Shown here piece by piece: positions 25,813 to 32,539 of a stretch of 64,000 nt of DNA (position 1 is its first letter; each line of letters opens with the position of its first letter). The notes under the pieces were generated by a model, which was given only the letters and a program-made list of their open reading frames with translations, ran no database searches and was not told where the DNA came from. Made by a program: the position numbers and the translations under genes. This DNA is from Pseudomonas frederiksbergensis (GTDB taxonomy: Bacteria; Pseudomonadota; Gammaproteobacteria; Pseudomonadales; Pseudomonadaceae): assembly GCF_900105495.1 (NCBI RefSeq), contig NZ_FNTF01000002.1, positions 5,510,501 through 5,574,500 on the forward strand. Direction: 5' to 3'.

Positions 25813-27558
25813 ATGAAACCCCACGCCACGGCCTACAGCCAACGCTTGTTGCGCGGTCAGGCGCCCTCTTACGAACGCTTGCAGGCGCGCCTCGCCGAAG
25901 ACGGCAGTGAATTGGGCGCTGCACCGATCGCCGTGCATTGCGGTTGGGGCCGGTTGCTGATCGGCCATACCTTCCCGGATGCGGCGAGCCTGGCCCAAGA
26001 ACTGCTCAACGAGCACACCGGTGAACGCGACATCGCCCTGTACGTGGCTGCGCCTCAGCAAGTGCTGGGGCTGGAGCCGGCCCAGTTGTTCCTTGACCCG
26101 TCCGACACCTTGCGCCTGTGGTTCAGCGATTACCGCCAGTCGACTCGGGTATTTCGCGGCTTTCGCATCCGCCGCGCCCAGAGCGACGCGGACTGGCAGG
26201 CGATCAATCAGCTGTATCTGTTGCGCGGCATGCTGCCGATCGATGCGAGTCTGCTGACGCCGCGTCATCAGGGCGGGCCCGTCTATTGGCTGGCCGAAGA
26301 TGAGGACAGCGGTGCGATCATCGGCAGCGTCATGGGTCTCAATCACCACACGGCGTTCAACGATCCGGAAAATGGCAGCAGCCTTTGGTGCCTGGCGGTC
26401 GATCCGCAATGTTCGCGTCCGGGTGTCGGTGAAGTGCTGGTGCGACATTTGATCGAACACTTCATGAGCCGTGGGCTGAGTTACCTGGACCTGTCAGTGC
26501 TGCACGACAACCGGCAGGCGAAGAGCCTTTACGCCAAGCTGGGGTTTCGCAACCTGTCGACCTTCGCGATCAAGCGCAAGAACTGCATTAATCAGCCGTT
26601 GTTTCTCGGCCCGGGTCCCGAAGCCGAGTTCAATCCTTATGCACGGATCATCGTCGAGGAAGCGCACCGTCGCGGCATCGAAGTGCAAGTCGATGACGCC
26701 GATGCCGGCCTGTTCACCTTGATCCATGGCAGTCGCCGCGTACGTTGCCGTGAATCCCTCAGCGACCTGACAAGCGCTATCAGCATGACGTTGTGCCAGG
26801 ACAAAAGCCTGACGCACAAAGTGTTCAAGACCGCCGGGCTGAACCTGCCGTCGCAGCAACTGGCCGGCAATGCCGACGACAACCTGGCGTTTCTCGACGA
26901 GCACGAACGGGTCGTGGTCAAACCGCTGGATGGCGAACAAGGCCAAGGCGTCGCGGTGGATTTACGGAGCATCGAAGAGGTCCAGCAAGCCATCGAATCC
27001 GCCCGCCAGTTCGACAGTCGCGTGCTGCTGGAGAGTTTCCACGAAGGCCTCGACTTGCGGATTGTGGTGATCGGTTTTGAGGTGGTCGCCGCGGCGATTC
27101 GTCGTCCGGCAGAAGTGGTCGGTGATGGCCAGCATTCCATCGGTGCGCTGATCGAAGCGCAGAGCCGGCGTCGTCAGGCGGCTACCAGCGGAGAAAGCAA
27201 AATCCCGCTGGATCACGAGACCGAGCGCACCTTGAAGGCGGCGGGTTTTGACTACAACAGCATTCTGCCGGCGGGCGAGCATCTGTTCGTACGGCGAACG
27301 GCGAACCTTCATACCGGCGGGATTCTTGAGGATGTGACGGCGATCCTGCATCCAACCTTGGTGGATGCGGCGGTGCGCGCGGCGCGGGCGCTGGACATTC
27401 CAATGGTCGGGCTCGACCTGATGGTGCCTGCCGCCGATCAACCGGAGTATGTGTTTATCGAAGCCAATGAGCGCGCCGGACTGGCCAACCACGAACCGCA
27501 GCCGACGGCCGAGCGGTTTGTGGATTTGTTGTTTCCGCACAGTCAACCGGCGGCTTAG
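25813..27558 (+). CDS. ngg: N-acetylglutaminylglutamine synthetase (GNAT plus ATP-grasp)
   Basis: 581-residue fusion that makes N-acetylglutaminylglutamine from glutamine. A GNAT acetyltransferase domain covers about residues 110-265 (VDPQCSRPGVGEVLVRHLIE is the acetyl-CoA loop) and an ATP-grasp ligase about 320-570, with VVKPLDGEQGQGVAVDLR near 365-382 and EANERAG near 553-559. It is three bases downstream of the amidotransferase gene and is the second gene of the osmolyte operon. The downstream palindromic repeat splits it from the peptidase gene. Confidence 0.93.
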   Translation: MKPHATAYSQRLLRGQAPSYERLQARLAEDGSELGAAPIAVHCGWGRLLIGHTFPDAASLAQELLNEHTGERDIALYVAAPQQVLGLEPAQLFLDPSDTLRLWFSDYRQSTRVFRGFRIRRAQSDADWQAINQLYLLRGMLPIDASLLTPRHQGGPVYWLAEDEDSGAIIGSVMGLNHHTAFNDPENGSSLWCLAVDPQCSRPGVGEVLVRHLIEHFMSRGLSYLDLSVLHDNRQAKSLYAKLGFRNLSTFAIKRKNCINQPLFLGPGPEAEFNPYARIIVEEAHRRGIEVQVDDADAGLFTLIHGSRRVRCRESLSDLTSAISMTLCQDKSLTHKVFKTAGLNLPSQQLAGNADDNLAFLDEHERVVVKPLDGEQGQGVAVDLRSIEEVQQAIESARQFDSRVLLESFHEGLDLRIVVIGFEVVAAAIRRPAEVVGDGQHSIGALIEAQSRRRQAATSGESKIPLDHETERTLKAAGFDYNSILPAGEHLFVRRTANLHTGGILEDVTAILHPTLVDAAVRAARALDIPMVGLDLMVPAADQPEYVFIEANERAGLANHEPQPTAERFVDLLFPHSQPAA

Positions 27559-27569
27559 CCCCCCCTTCC

Positions 27570-27678
27570 TGATCGTTCCCACGCTCTGCGTGGGAATGCA
27601 GCCAGGGACGCTCTGCGTCCCAAAAGCGGACGCGGAGCGTCCAGTGAGGCATTCCCACGCGGAGCGTGGGAACGATCA
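27570..27678. repeat. CCCACGC palindromic repeat, copy 2
   Basis: TGATCGTTCCCACGCTCTGC to GCGTGGGAACGATCA with inner hairpins. It sits inside the osmolyte operon, between ngg and the M42 peptidase gene. Confidence 0.9.
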
Positions 27679-27702
27679 ACGCTTAACTCATCAGGAGTTT
27701 CC

Positions 27703-28893
27703 ATGACCAGCAACATTCCCGAACCGGATCTGAACTACCTGCAAAAAGTCCTGCTGGAAATGCTCGCCATTCCCAGCCCGACCGGGTTCACCGATACCAT
27801 CGTGCGTTACGTCGCCGAACGGCTTGAAGAGCTGGGCATTCCCTTTGAGATGACCCGCCGCGGCACGATCCGCGCCACCCTCAAGGGCAAGAAGAACAGT
27901 CCCGACCGCGCGGTCTCCGCTCACCTCGACACCATCGGCGCAGCGGTTCGCGCGATCAAGGACAACGGCCGCCTGACCCTGGCGCCTGTCGGTTGCTGGT
28001 CCAGCCGTTTTGCCGAGGGCAGCCGGGTCAGCCTGTTTACCGACAACGGCGTGATCCGTGGCAGCGTGTTGCCGCTGATGGCTTCCGGGCATGCGTTCAA
28101 TACCGCCGTGGATGAAATGCCGATCAGTTGGGATCACATCGAATTGCGCCTGGACGCCTATTGCGCCACGCGTGCCGATTGCGACTCACTGGGGATCAGC
28201 GTCGGTGACTTTGTCGCCTTCGACCCTTTACCGGAGTTCACCGAAAGCGGCCACATCAGCGCCCGTCATCTTGACGACAAGGCCGGCGTTGCCGCATTAC
28301 TGGCGGCGCTCAAAGCGATCGTCGACAGCGGCCAAGAGCTGATGATCGACTGTCATCCGCTGTTCACCATCACCGAGGAAACCGGCAGTGGCGCGGCGGC
28401 GGCATTGCCGTGGGACGTCAGCGAATTCGTCGGCATCGACATTGCCCCGGTCGCACCGGGTCAGCATTCCAGCGAACACGCGGTGAGCGTGGCGATGCAG
28501 GATTCCGGCGGGCCTTACGACTATCACCTGTCGCGACATCTGCTGCGCCTGGCCAGTGACAACGAGTTGCCGGTGCGCCGTGACCTGTTTCGCTATTACT
28601 TCAGCGATGCCCATTCGGCGGTCACTGCCGGGCATGACATTCGCACCGCCCTGCTCGCCTTCGGCTGCGACGCCACTCACGGCTACGAACGCACCCACAT
28701 CGACAGCCTCGCCGCCCTCAGCCGCCTGCTCGGCGCCTATATTCTGAGCCCGCCGGTGTTTGCCAGCGATGCACAACCGGCCAAGGGGTCGCTGGACCGG
28801 TTCAGTCATCAGATCGAACATGAGACACAGATGGAAAGCGACACGCGGGTGCCGTCGGTGGATAGCCTGGTGGGGCAGCGCTCCGAAAGCTGA
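27703..28893 (+). CDS. NAGGN-system M42-family peptidase
   Basis: 396-residue zinc aminopeptidase-like protein of the M42/M20 type, the third gene of the NAGGN locus. Metal-ligand motifs are VSAHLDTIGAAV near residues 69-80 (His-x-Asp), SARHLDDKAGVAALLAAL near 187-204 and TITEETGSGAA near 224-234 (Glu-Glu). The role in osmolyte turnover or recycling is inferred from the constant gene neighbourhood, not from a motif. ATG at 27703 with AGGAG upstream, 24 bases past the repeat. Confidence 0.9.
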   Translation: MTSNIPEPDLNYLQKVLLEMLAIPSPTGFTDTIVRYVAERLEELGIPFEMTRRGTIRATLKGKKNSPDRAVSAHLDTIGAAVRAIKDNGRLTLAPVGCWSSRFAEGSRVSLFTDNGVIRGSVLPLMASGHAFNTAVDEMPISWDHIELRLDAYCATRADCDSLGISVGDFVAFDPLPEFTESGHISARHLDDKAGVAALLAALKAIVDSGQELMIDCHPLFTITEETGSGAAAALPWDVSEFVGIDIAPVAPGQHSSEHAVSVAMQDSGGPYDYHLSRHLLRLASDNELPVRRDLFRYYFSDAHSAVTAGHDIRTALLAFGCDATHGYERTHIDSLAALSRLLGAYILSPPVFASDAQPAKGSLDRFSHQIEHETQMESDTRVPSVDSLVGQRSES

Positions 28894-28926
28894 GTCTTGC
28901 TTGAGATAGGCTGTGATTGAAAGATT

Positions 28927-28947
28927 GCCATCGCGAGCAGGCTCGCT
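28927..28947. repeat. Left half of a REP pair interrupted by the IS
   Basis: GCCATCGCGAGCAGGCTCGCT, whose expected continuation CCCACA appears only at 30124. The IS110-family element lies between. The last bases CT form the core dinucleotide. Confidence 0.85.
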
Positions 28948-28959
28948 TGTATGGTAGGA

Positions 28960-29120
28960 CTTGAAGGGAGGAGGAGGGACAAGGCTCGATTCTGACTGTT
29001 GACGCAGTACAGACCGTGGGAGATTTCGCCCCTCCTCCTTTCACCCAAGCGCCGATAAAGAATGCATCTGGCTAGACCGACGATAGGAACAAGCCTGCGC
29101 CTCTGGGTGAGCCCTTCAAG
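28960..29120 (+). ncRNA. Predicted bridge RNA of the IS110 element
   Basis: Two stem-loops precede the transposase. The first, stem 28968-28978 with 29030-29040, has AGGCTCG at 28982-28988 (identical to target 28939-28945) and GTGGGAG at 29016-29022 (complement of CT core plus CCCAC at the right flank). The second, stem 29041-29047 with 29104-29110, has AGAAT at 29059-29063 (identical to the element's right end before the core) and ACAAG at 29089-29093 (complement of core CT plus left end TGT). The order target loop then donor loop matches the known IS621 bridge RNA. RNA ends are not determinable from sequence. Confidence 0.75.
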
Positions 29121-29150
29121 TGCTTAAAACCATATCCCGGAGGAAATCCA

Positions 29151-30098
29151 ATGGCAATGCCGGTTTCTGTCACAAAGCCGATCGTAGGTGTGGATGTCGC
29201 CAAGAATGAACTGGTGATTTATCAGTCTGATGGGGATTTGCTTGAAGAGATTCCCAACACCAAAACATCCATCAAACAGTGGCTGAAGGCGTTGTCGGGG
29301 ACGGTGGCTATTGCCATTGAGGCGACCAACATTTACCACCTGGACTTCGCTGATCTGGCCTATGAGGCCGGTTGCACGATTTACATGGTGGGAGGCTATG
29401 AGCTCAAACATTATCGCGAAGGCGTGAAGATCCGCGCCAAAACCGACGCACTGGATGCCAAGCTACTGGCTCGTTACCTGAAGAACGAAGCCGAGGAGTT
29501 GCGTCCTTGGACCCCGCCCTCACCGCTGTACCGCCAGCTCCTGAGCCTTTTCCGCCGCCGCGCAGCCTTGGTCCAGGCCAGGGTCGGCCTGGTGCAGAGC
29601 TGGTCGAATGAGCCGCTGCTTAAGGCGGCTTTTGCCGAGCAAGTGAAGTCCATGCAGCAGCTTGAGACGCTGATCGAAAAGACGATCAACGATCAGCTCA
29701 AAGAAGCCGGTTTGCTCGGTCAATTGAAGCGCTGCCTGAAAGTTGAGGGTATTGGATTTTTGACTGGGGCCCGCTTGATAACTGCATTTCAGCGAGGAGA
29801 TTTTAGAAACGCGGATGCCTTTATCGCCTTCCTGGGCATGGATTTACGGGTGGCGAAATCAGGACAGAAGGACGCTCGCCGCAGTTTGACCAAGCGCGGC
29901 GACCCCGAGGCCCGCCGACTTCTGCACAATGCAGCGATGTCGGCTAGCCGTACGAAAGCCTGGAAAGGGTATTACGAAGAACAAAGAACGCGGGGTTTCA
30001 GCACCACTCAGGCGCTGGTGATGCTGGCTCGCAAGCTTGCTCGGGTGGTATTCGCCTTGCTGAAAGGGCAAAGCGAATATCAGCCAAAAGCCAGTTGA
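29151..30098 (+). CDS. IS110-family transposase (bridge-RNA-guided recombinase)
   Basis: 315-residue DEDD recombinase. The acidic tetrad can be placed: Asp15 in VGVDVAKNE, Glu57 in AIEATN, and Asp99 and Asp102 in KTDALDAK. The C-terminal Transposase_20 domain has GIGFLTGARLI, then FLGMDLRVAKSGQKD, whose Ser237 is the likely recombination nucleophile, then RRLLHNAAMSAS. GGAGG lies upstream of the ATG at 29151. IS110 enzymes recombine element and target DNA through an RNA with two guide loops. The gene is full length with no frameshift, so the element may be active. Confidence 0.93.
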   Translation: MAMPVSVTKPIVGVDVAKNELVIYQSDGDLLEEIPNTKTSIKQWLKALSGTVAIAIEATNIYHLDFADLAYEAGCTIYMVGGYELKHYREGVKIRAKTDALDAKLLARYLKNEAEELRPWTPPSPLYRQLLSLFRRRAALVQARVGLVQSWSNEPLLKAAFAEQVKSMQQLETLIEKTINDQLKEAGLLGQLKRCLKVEGIGFLTGARLITAFQRGDFRNADAFIAFLGMDLRVAKSGQKDARRSLTKRGDPEARRLLHNAAMSASRTKAWKGYYEEQRTRGFSTTQALVMLARKLARVVFALLKGQSEYQPKAS

Positions 30099-30113
30099 GG
30101 GCTTTCCCTCAAC
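30094..30113 (+). terminator. Hairpin at IS right end (possible terminator)
   Basis: Perfect stem GTTGAGGG-CTTT-CCCTCAAC that includes the transposase stop codon TGA. No T run follows, so it may instead limit read-through or act in right-end structure. Confidence 0.4.
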
Positions 30114-30123
30114 CATAGAATCT

Positions 30124-30174
30124 CCCACAGGAGTACGCGGTCACCTGTGGGAGTGAGCCTGCTCGCGATGGCGT
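30124..30174. repeat. Right part of the interrupted REP pair
   Basis: CCCACAGG, a short spacer, then CCTGTGGGAGTGAGCCTGCT continuing into CGCGATGGCG. Joined to 28927-28947 it restores an inverted REP pair. Confidence 0.85.
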
Positions 30175-30256
30175 CAGACCAGACAACTCAAAACCCCAGG
30201 CTAGCCGCAACCTCCCATTCGCCGTAGCATCGCGCCATTGTTTAGCCGAGGTGCCT

Positions 30257-30484
30257 ATGCTGATCCCCCATGACCAACTTGAAGTCGACACCCTCACCCG
30301 CCTGATCGAGGATTTCGTGACCCGTGACGGTACGGACAATGGCGATGACACGCCGCTGGAAACCCGTGTTCTGCGTGTTCGCCAGGCATTGACCAAGGGC
30401 CAGGCGCTGATTGTCTTCGACCCGGAAAGCGAACAATGCCAGTTGATGCTCAAACACGATGTGCCCAAGCACTTGTTCGACTGA
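30257..30484 (+). CDS. yheU: YheU family protein
   Basis: 75-residue protein matching YheU-type proteins (MLIPHDQLEVDTLTRLIEDF start, DGTD..., then a second helix with RVLRVRQALTKGQALIVFDP). The family is of unknown function, widespread in gammaproteobacteria. The ATG at 30257 has GAGG six bases upstream; a GTG two codons earlier is a weaker choice. Convergent with the csrA-family gene, the stops only a few bases apart. Confidence 0.88.
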   Translation: MLIPHDQLEVDTLTRLIEDFVTRDGTDNGDDTPLETRVLRVRQALTKGQALIVFDPESEQCQLMLKHDVPKHLFD

Positions 30485-30488
30485 GATC

Positions 30489-30674
30489 TCAGCGCCCTTT
30501 GTTTTTCGCCAGTTTGACCTGGATGCGGTCGTAGACCTCGGACCGGTGCACGTTGACGTTTTGCGGCGCTTCGACGCCGAAACGCACACTGCCGCCGTTG
30601 ACGGCAAGAACGCGCACGGAAATGTTGTCACCGATGGAAATCAACTCGCCCACAACGCGACTGAGTACAAGCAT
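30489..30674 (-). CDS. csrA: CsrA/RsmA-family RNA-binding regulator
   Basis: 61-residue translational regulator that binds GGA motifs near ribosome binding sites as a dimer. The start MLVLSRVVGELISIGD and the VHRSEVYDRI segment, with the RNA-contacting Arg44 conserved, identify the family. It is closer to an accessory Rsm paralog than to the canonical CsrA core (LTRKVGE is LSRVVGE here). AAGGACG before the ATG contains GGA, so it may control its own translation. Which Rsm paralog it is cannot be decided from this window alone. Confidence 0.88.
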   Translation of the reverse strand: MLVLSRVVGELISIGDNISVRVLAVNGGSVRFGVEAPQNVNVHRSEVYDRIQVKLAKNKGR

Positions 30675-30827
30675 GGCATTCGTCCTTCAGGGGTATCGGA
30701 CCCTGACGATGCCCTGCACTCGGAGGGTCTTCAATGGGATTACGGCAAATCAGTCCCGCCCTACAGCCCCTTCCGAACAGTTCCTATGGAAACGTCTGAC
30801 AAACCGGTTGAATGAAGGACTGATCCT

Positions 30828-31160
30828 TCAGGAAGCGGAGAATCGCGGGCCGAAAAGGATGACGCTAGCCCCGATCACACACAGTGCCACCCCGAGCCAG
30901 TCCGAGCCCAGCGGACGAATCCGCTCGACCACCGCCAGCCAGCCGATCGACGCGATGATGTAGATGCCACCGTAAGCGGCATAGGCGCGACCGGCGTAGG
31001 TCGCTTCGATGCGGGTCAGCAGCAGCGCGAACAAGGTCAGACTGAGCAGCGCGGGCACGACCCACCAGGCACTTTTCCCCTGGCGCAGCCACATCCAGAA
31101 GGCAAAACAGCCGGCGATTTCGAACAGCGCGGCGAGGAAAAACCACAGGTAATTGAGCAT
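30828..31160 (-). CDS. ynfA: YnfA family membrane protein
   Basis: 110-residue protein with four predicted membrane helices, similar to the YnfA/UPF0060 family ([19 protein letters not shown] near residues 7-25 and [18 protein letters not shown] near 63-80). The family is proposed to be a small drug efflux pump related to SMR proteins. Ribosome binding site weak. No obvious partner gene. Confidence 0.88.
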   Translation of the reverse strand: MLNYLWFFLAALFEIAGCFAFWMWLRQGKSAWWVVPALLSLTLFALLLTRIEATYAGRAYAAYGGIYIIASIGWLAVVERIRPLGSDWLGVALCVIGASVILFGPRFSAS

Positions 31161-31224
31161 GCAAACGTCTCGCGAGGATGGCCGATGGCGGCCACCCTAA
31201 CGACGGTATTGCGTACGGGCAAGT

Positions 31225-32040
31225 TCAGCCTGCGGTTTGTTTGGCCTTGGCGCGCATTTTGTCGGCCATGGCGGTCATTTCATCGTAGAGCAGTTGCGGG
31301 TTCTTCTGCTTGAGCGCCCAGGCCATACGGCCCTGTTCGTGAGGCAGGATCATGAATTCGCCGGCGGCAACGTGCTGATAGATGTAGTCGGCAATGTCGG
31401 TTGCGGTGATCGGCGAGCTTTCCAGCAACTTGCCGACCTGGGCTTTCATGGCCGGCGTCGGGCCACGGAAGGAGTCCAGCAAATTGGTCTGGAAGAATGA
31501 CGGGCACACCACATGCACGTCGATTTCCTGCTGCGCCAACTCCACCAGCAGGCTTTCGGACAACGCCACCACGCCAGCCTTGGCCACGTTGTAGTTGCTC
31601 ATGGCCGGGCCTTGCATCAGGGCGGCCATCGACGCGATGTTGATGATCTTGCCTTGGCTTTTTTCCAGCAGCGGCAGGAAGGCCTTGCAGCCCTTGACCA
31701 CGCCCATCAGGTTGATCGCAATCTGCCAGTCCCAGTCTTCCAGGGACAGCTCACTGAAAAACCCGCCCGAGGCAACGCCGGCGTTGTTGACGATGACATC
31801 GATGCCCCCGAATTTCTCGTCGCAGGCTTGGGCGAACGCGGTCAGCTGGCTGTAATCGCGCACGTCGCAACGCTGGATAAAACCGTCGCCGCCGGCTTCT
31901 CGAACCAATTTCAGGGTTTCCTGCAGACCGGGTTCGCTGACATCCGACAAGGCCAGCTGCCAGCCTTCACGCGCCCAGCGCAGCGCGATTTCGCGACCCA
32001 AGCCCGAGCCCGCGCCAGTGATCATCATGCGATTTTGCAT
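31225..32040 (-). CDS. Short-chain dehydrogenase/reductase
   Basis: 271-residue classical SDR with the NAD(P)-binding TGAGSGLG motif near residues 7-14, NNAGVA near 86-91, the catalytic Ser in INIASMAAL near 139 and Tyr-Lys in YNVAK near 152-156. The C-terminal extension continues past the Rossmann core. Substrate unknown. The ATG at 32040 is chosen because AAGG lies upstream and the longer reading begins with unrelated residues. It is divergent from the DUF3309 gene. Confidence 0.87.
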   Translation of the reverse strand: MQNRMMITGAGSGLGREIALRWAREGWQLALSDVSEPGLQETLKLVREAGGDGFIQRCDVRDYSQLTAFAQACDEKFGGIDVIVNNAGVASGGFFSELSLEDWDWQIAINLMGVVKGCKAFLPLLEKSQGKIINIASMAALMQGPAMSNYNVAKAGVVALSESLLVELAQQEIDVHVVCPSFFQTNLLDSFRGPTPAMKAQVGKLLESSPITATDIADYIYQHVAAGEFMILPHEQGRMAWALKQKNPQLLYDEMTAMADKMRAKAKQTAG

Positions 32041-32213
32041 AGCAAACAGCCTTGTTGTTCCGGGGAAGATGCACCGAGTGTAGCGAAGGACTATGCCCGA
32101 TCCACGCTCCATCAGATTGCTGAATGGCCCGAGCAAACCGTGGCAGCGCCTGAACCAACTTGTGCAATAAAAAACGAAATAAGCCTTTCTTCGAAAAACA
32201 TTAAAAAAACTTG

Positions 32214-32242
32214 GAATTTTCTTTCATTCACTACAGTCGGAT
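32214..32242 (+). promoter_or_regulatory. Candidate AlgU-type promoter of the DUF3309 gene
   Basis: GAATTT (32214-32219), a 17-base spacer and TCGGAT (32237-32242) resemble the AlgU/RpoE consensus GAACTT-N16/17-TCnnA. The start codon lies about 85 bases downstream. Confidence 0.35.
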
Positions 32243-32326
32243 TTTGTAAGCAGCCCGGATTTACAGCAGCCCGGCTGACCGTTAAACGCCAGGTAATTCC
32301 AGAACACTTCCAACAAGGAAATAGAT

Positions 32327-32479
32327 ATGGGCACAATTCTAATCATTATTCTGATCCTCCTGCTGATAGGTGGCTTACCGGTCTTCCCACACTCCAGAAG
32401 TTGGGGTTATGGCCCGTCGGGTATCATCGGCGTGGTGTTGGTGGTGCTGTTGATCCTGCTGTTGCTCGGCAAGATATAA
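32327..32479 (+). CDS. DUF3309 small membrane protein
   Basis: 50-residue protein with two hydrophobic helices (ILIIILILLLIGGLPVFP and GIIGVVLVVLLILLLLG) joined by a short SRSWGYGPS loop, the form of DUF3309 proteins. Function unknown. AAGGA lies 8 bases before the ATG at 32327, and an intrinsic terminator follows, so it is a complete single-gene unit despite its size. Confidence 0.85.
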   Translation: MGTILIIILILLLIGGLPVFPHSRSWGYGPSGIIGVVLVVLLILLLLGKI

Positions 32480-32492
32480 AGGTTTAACAGGC

Positions 32493-32528
32493 AAAAAAAA
32501 GAGGCCCTTTTCAAGGGCCTCTTTTTAT
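32493..32528. terminator. Bidirectional terminator
   Basis: AAAAGAGGCCCTT / AAGGGCCTCTTTT with A and T runs on either side. It ends the DUF3309 gene and the minus-strand sulfatase gene. Confidence 0.9.
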
Positions 32529-32539
32529 TGCATCACGAC

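Larger units (their letters stand above)
28948..30123 (+). mobile_element. IS110-family insertion sequence inside a REP
   Basis: About 1.18 kb, defined by the break in an otherwise continuous REP (AGGCTCGCT / CCCACAG). A CT dinucleotide stands at both junctions (28946-28947 and 30122-30123), as expected for IS110 core duplication. It has no terminal inverted repeats. It holds a 203-base non-coding left end, a single DEDD transposase gene, and a short right end. The long left end is the layout of the IS110 group, whose guide RNA lies upstream of the recombinase. Confidence 0.88.
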
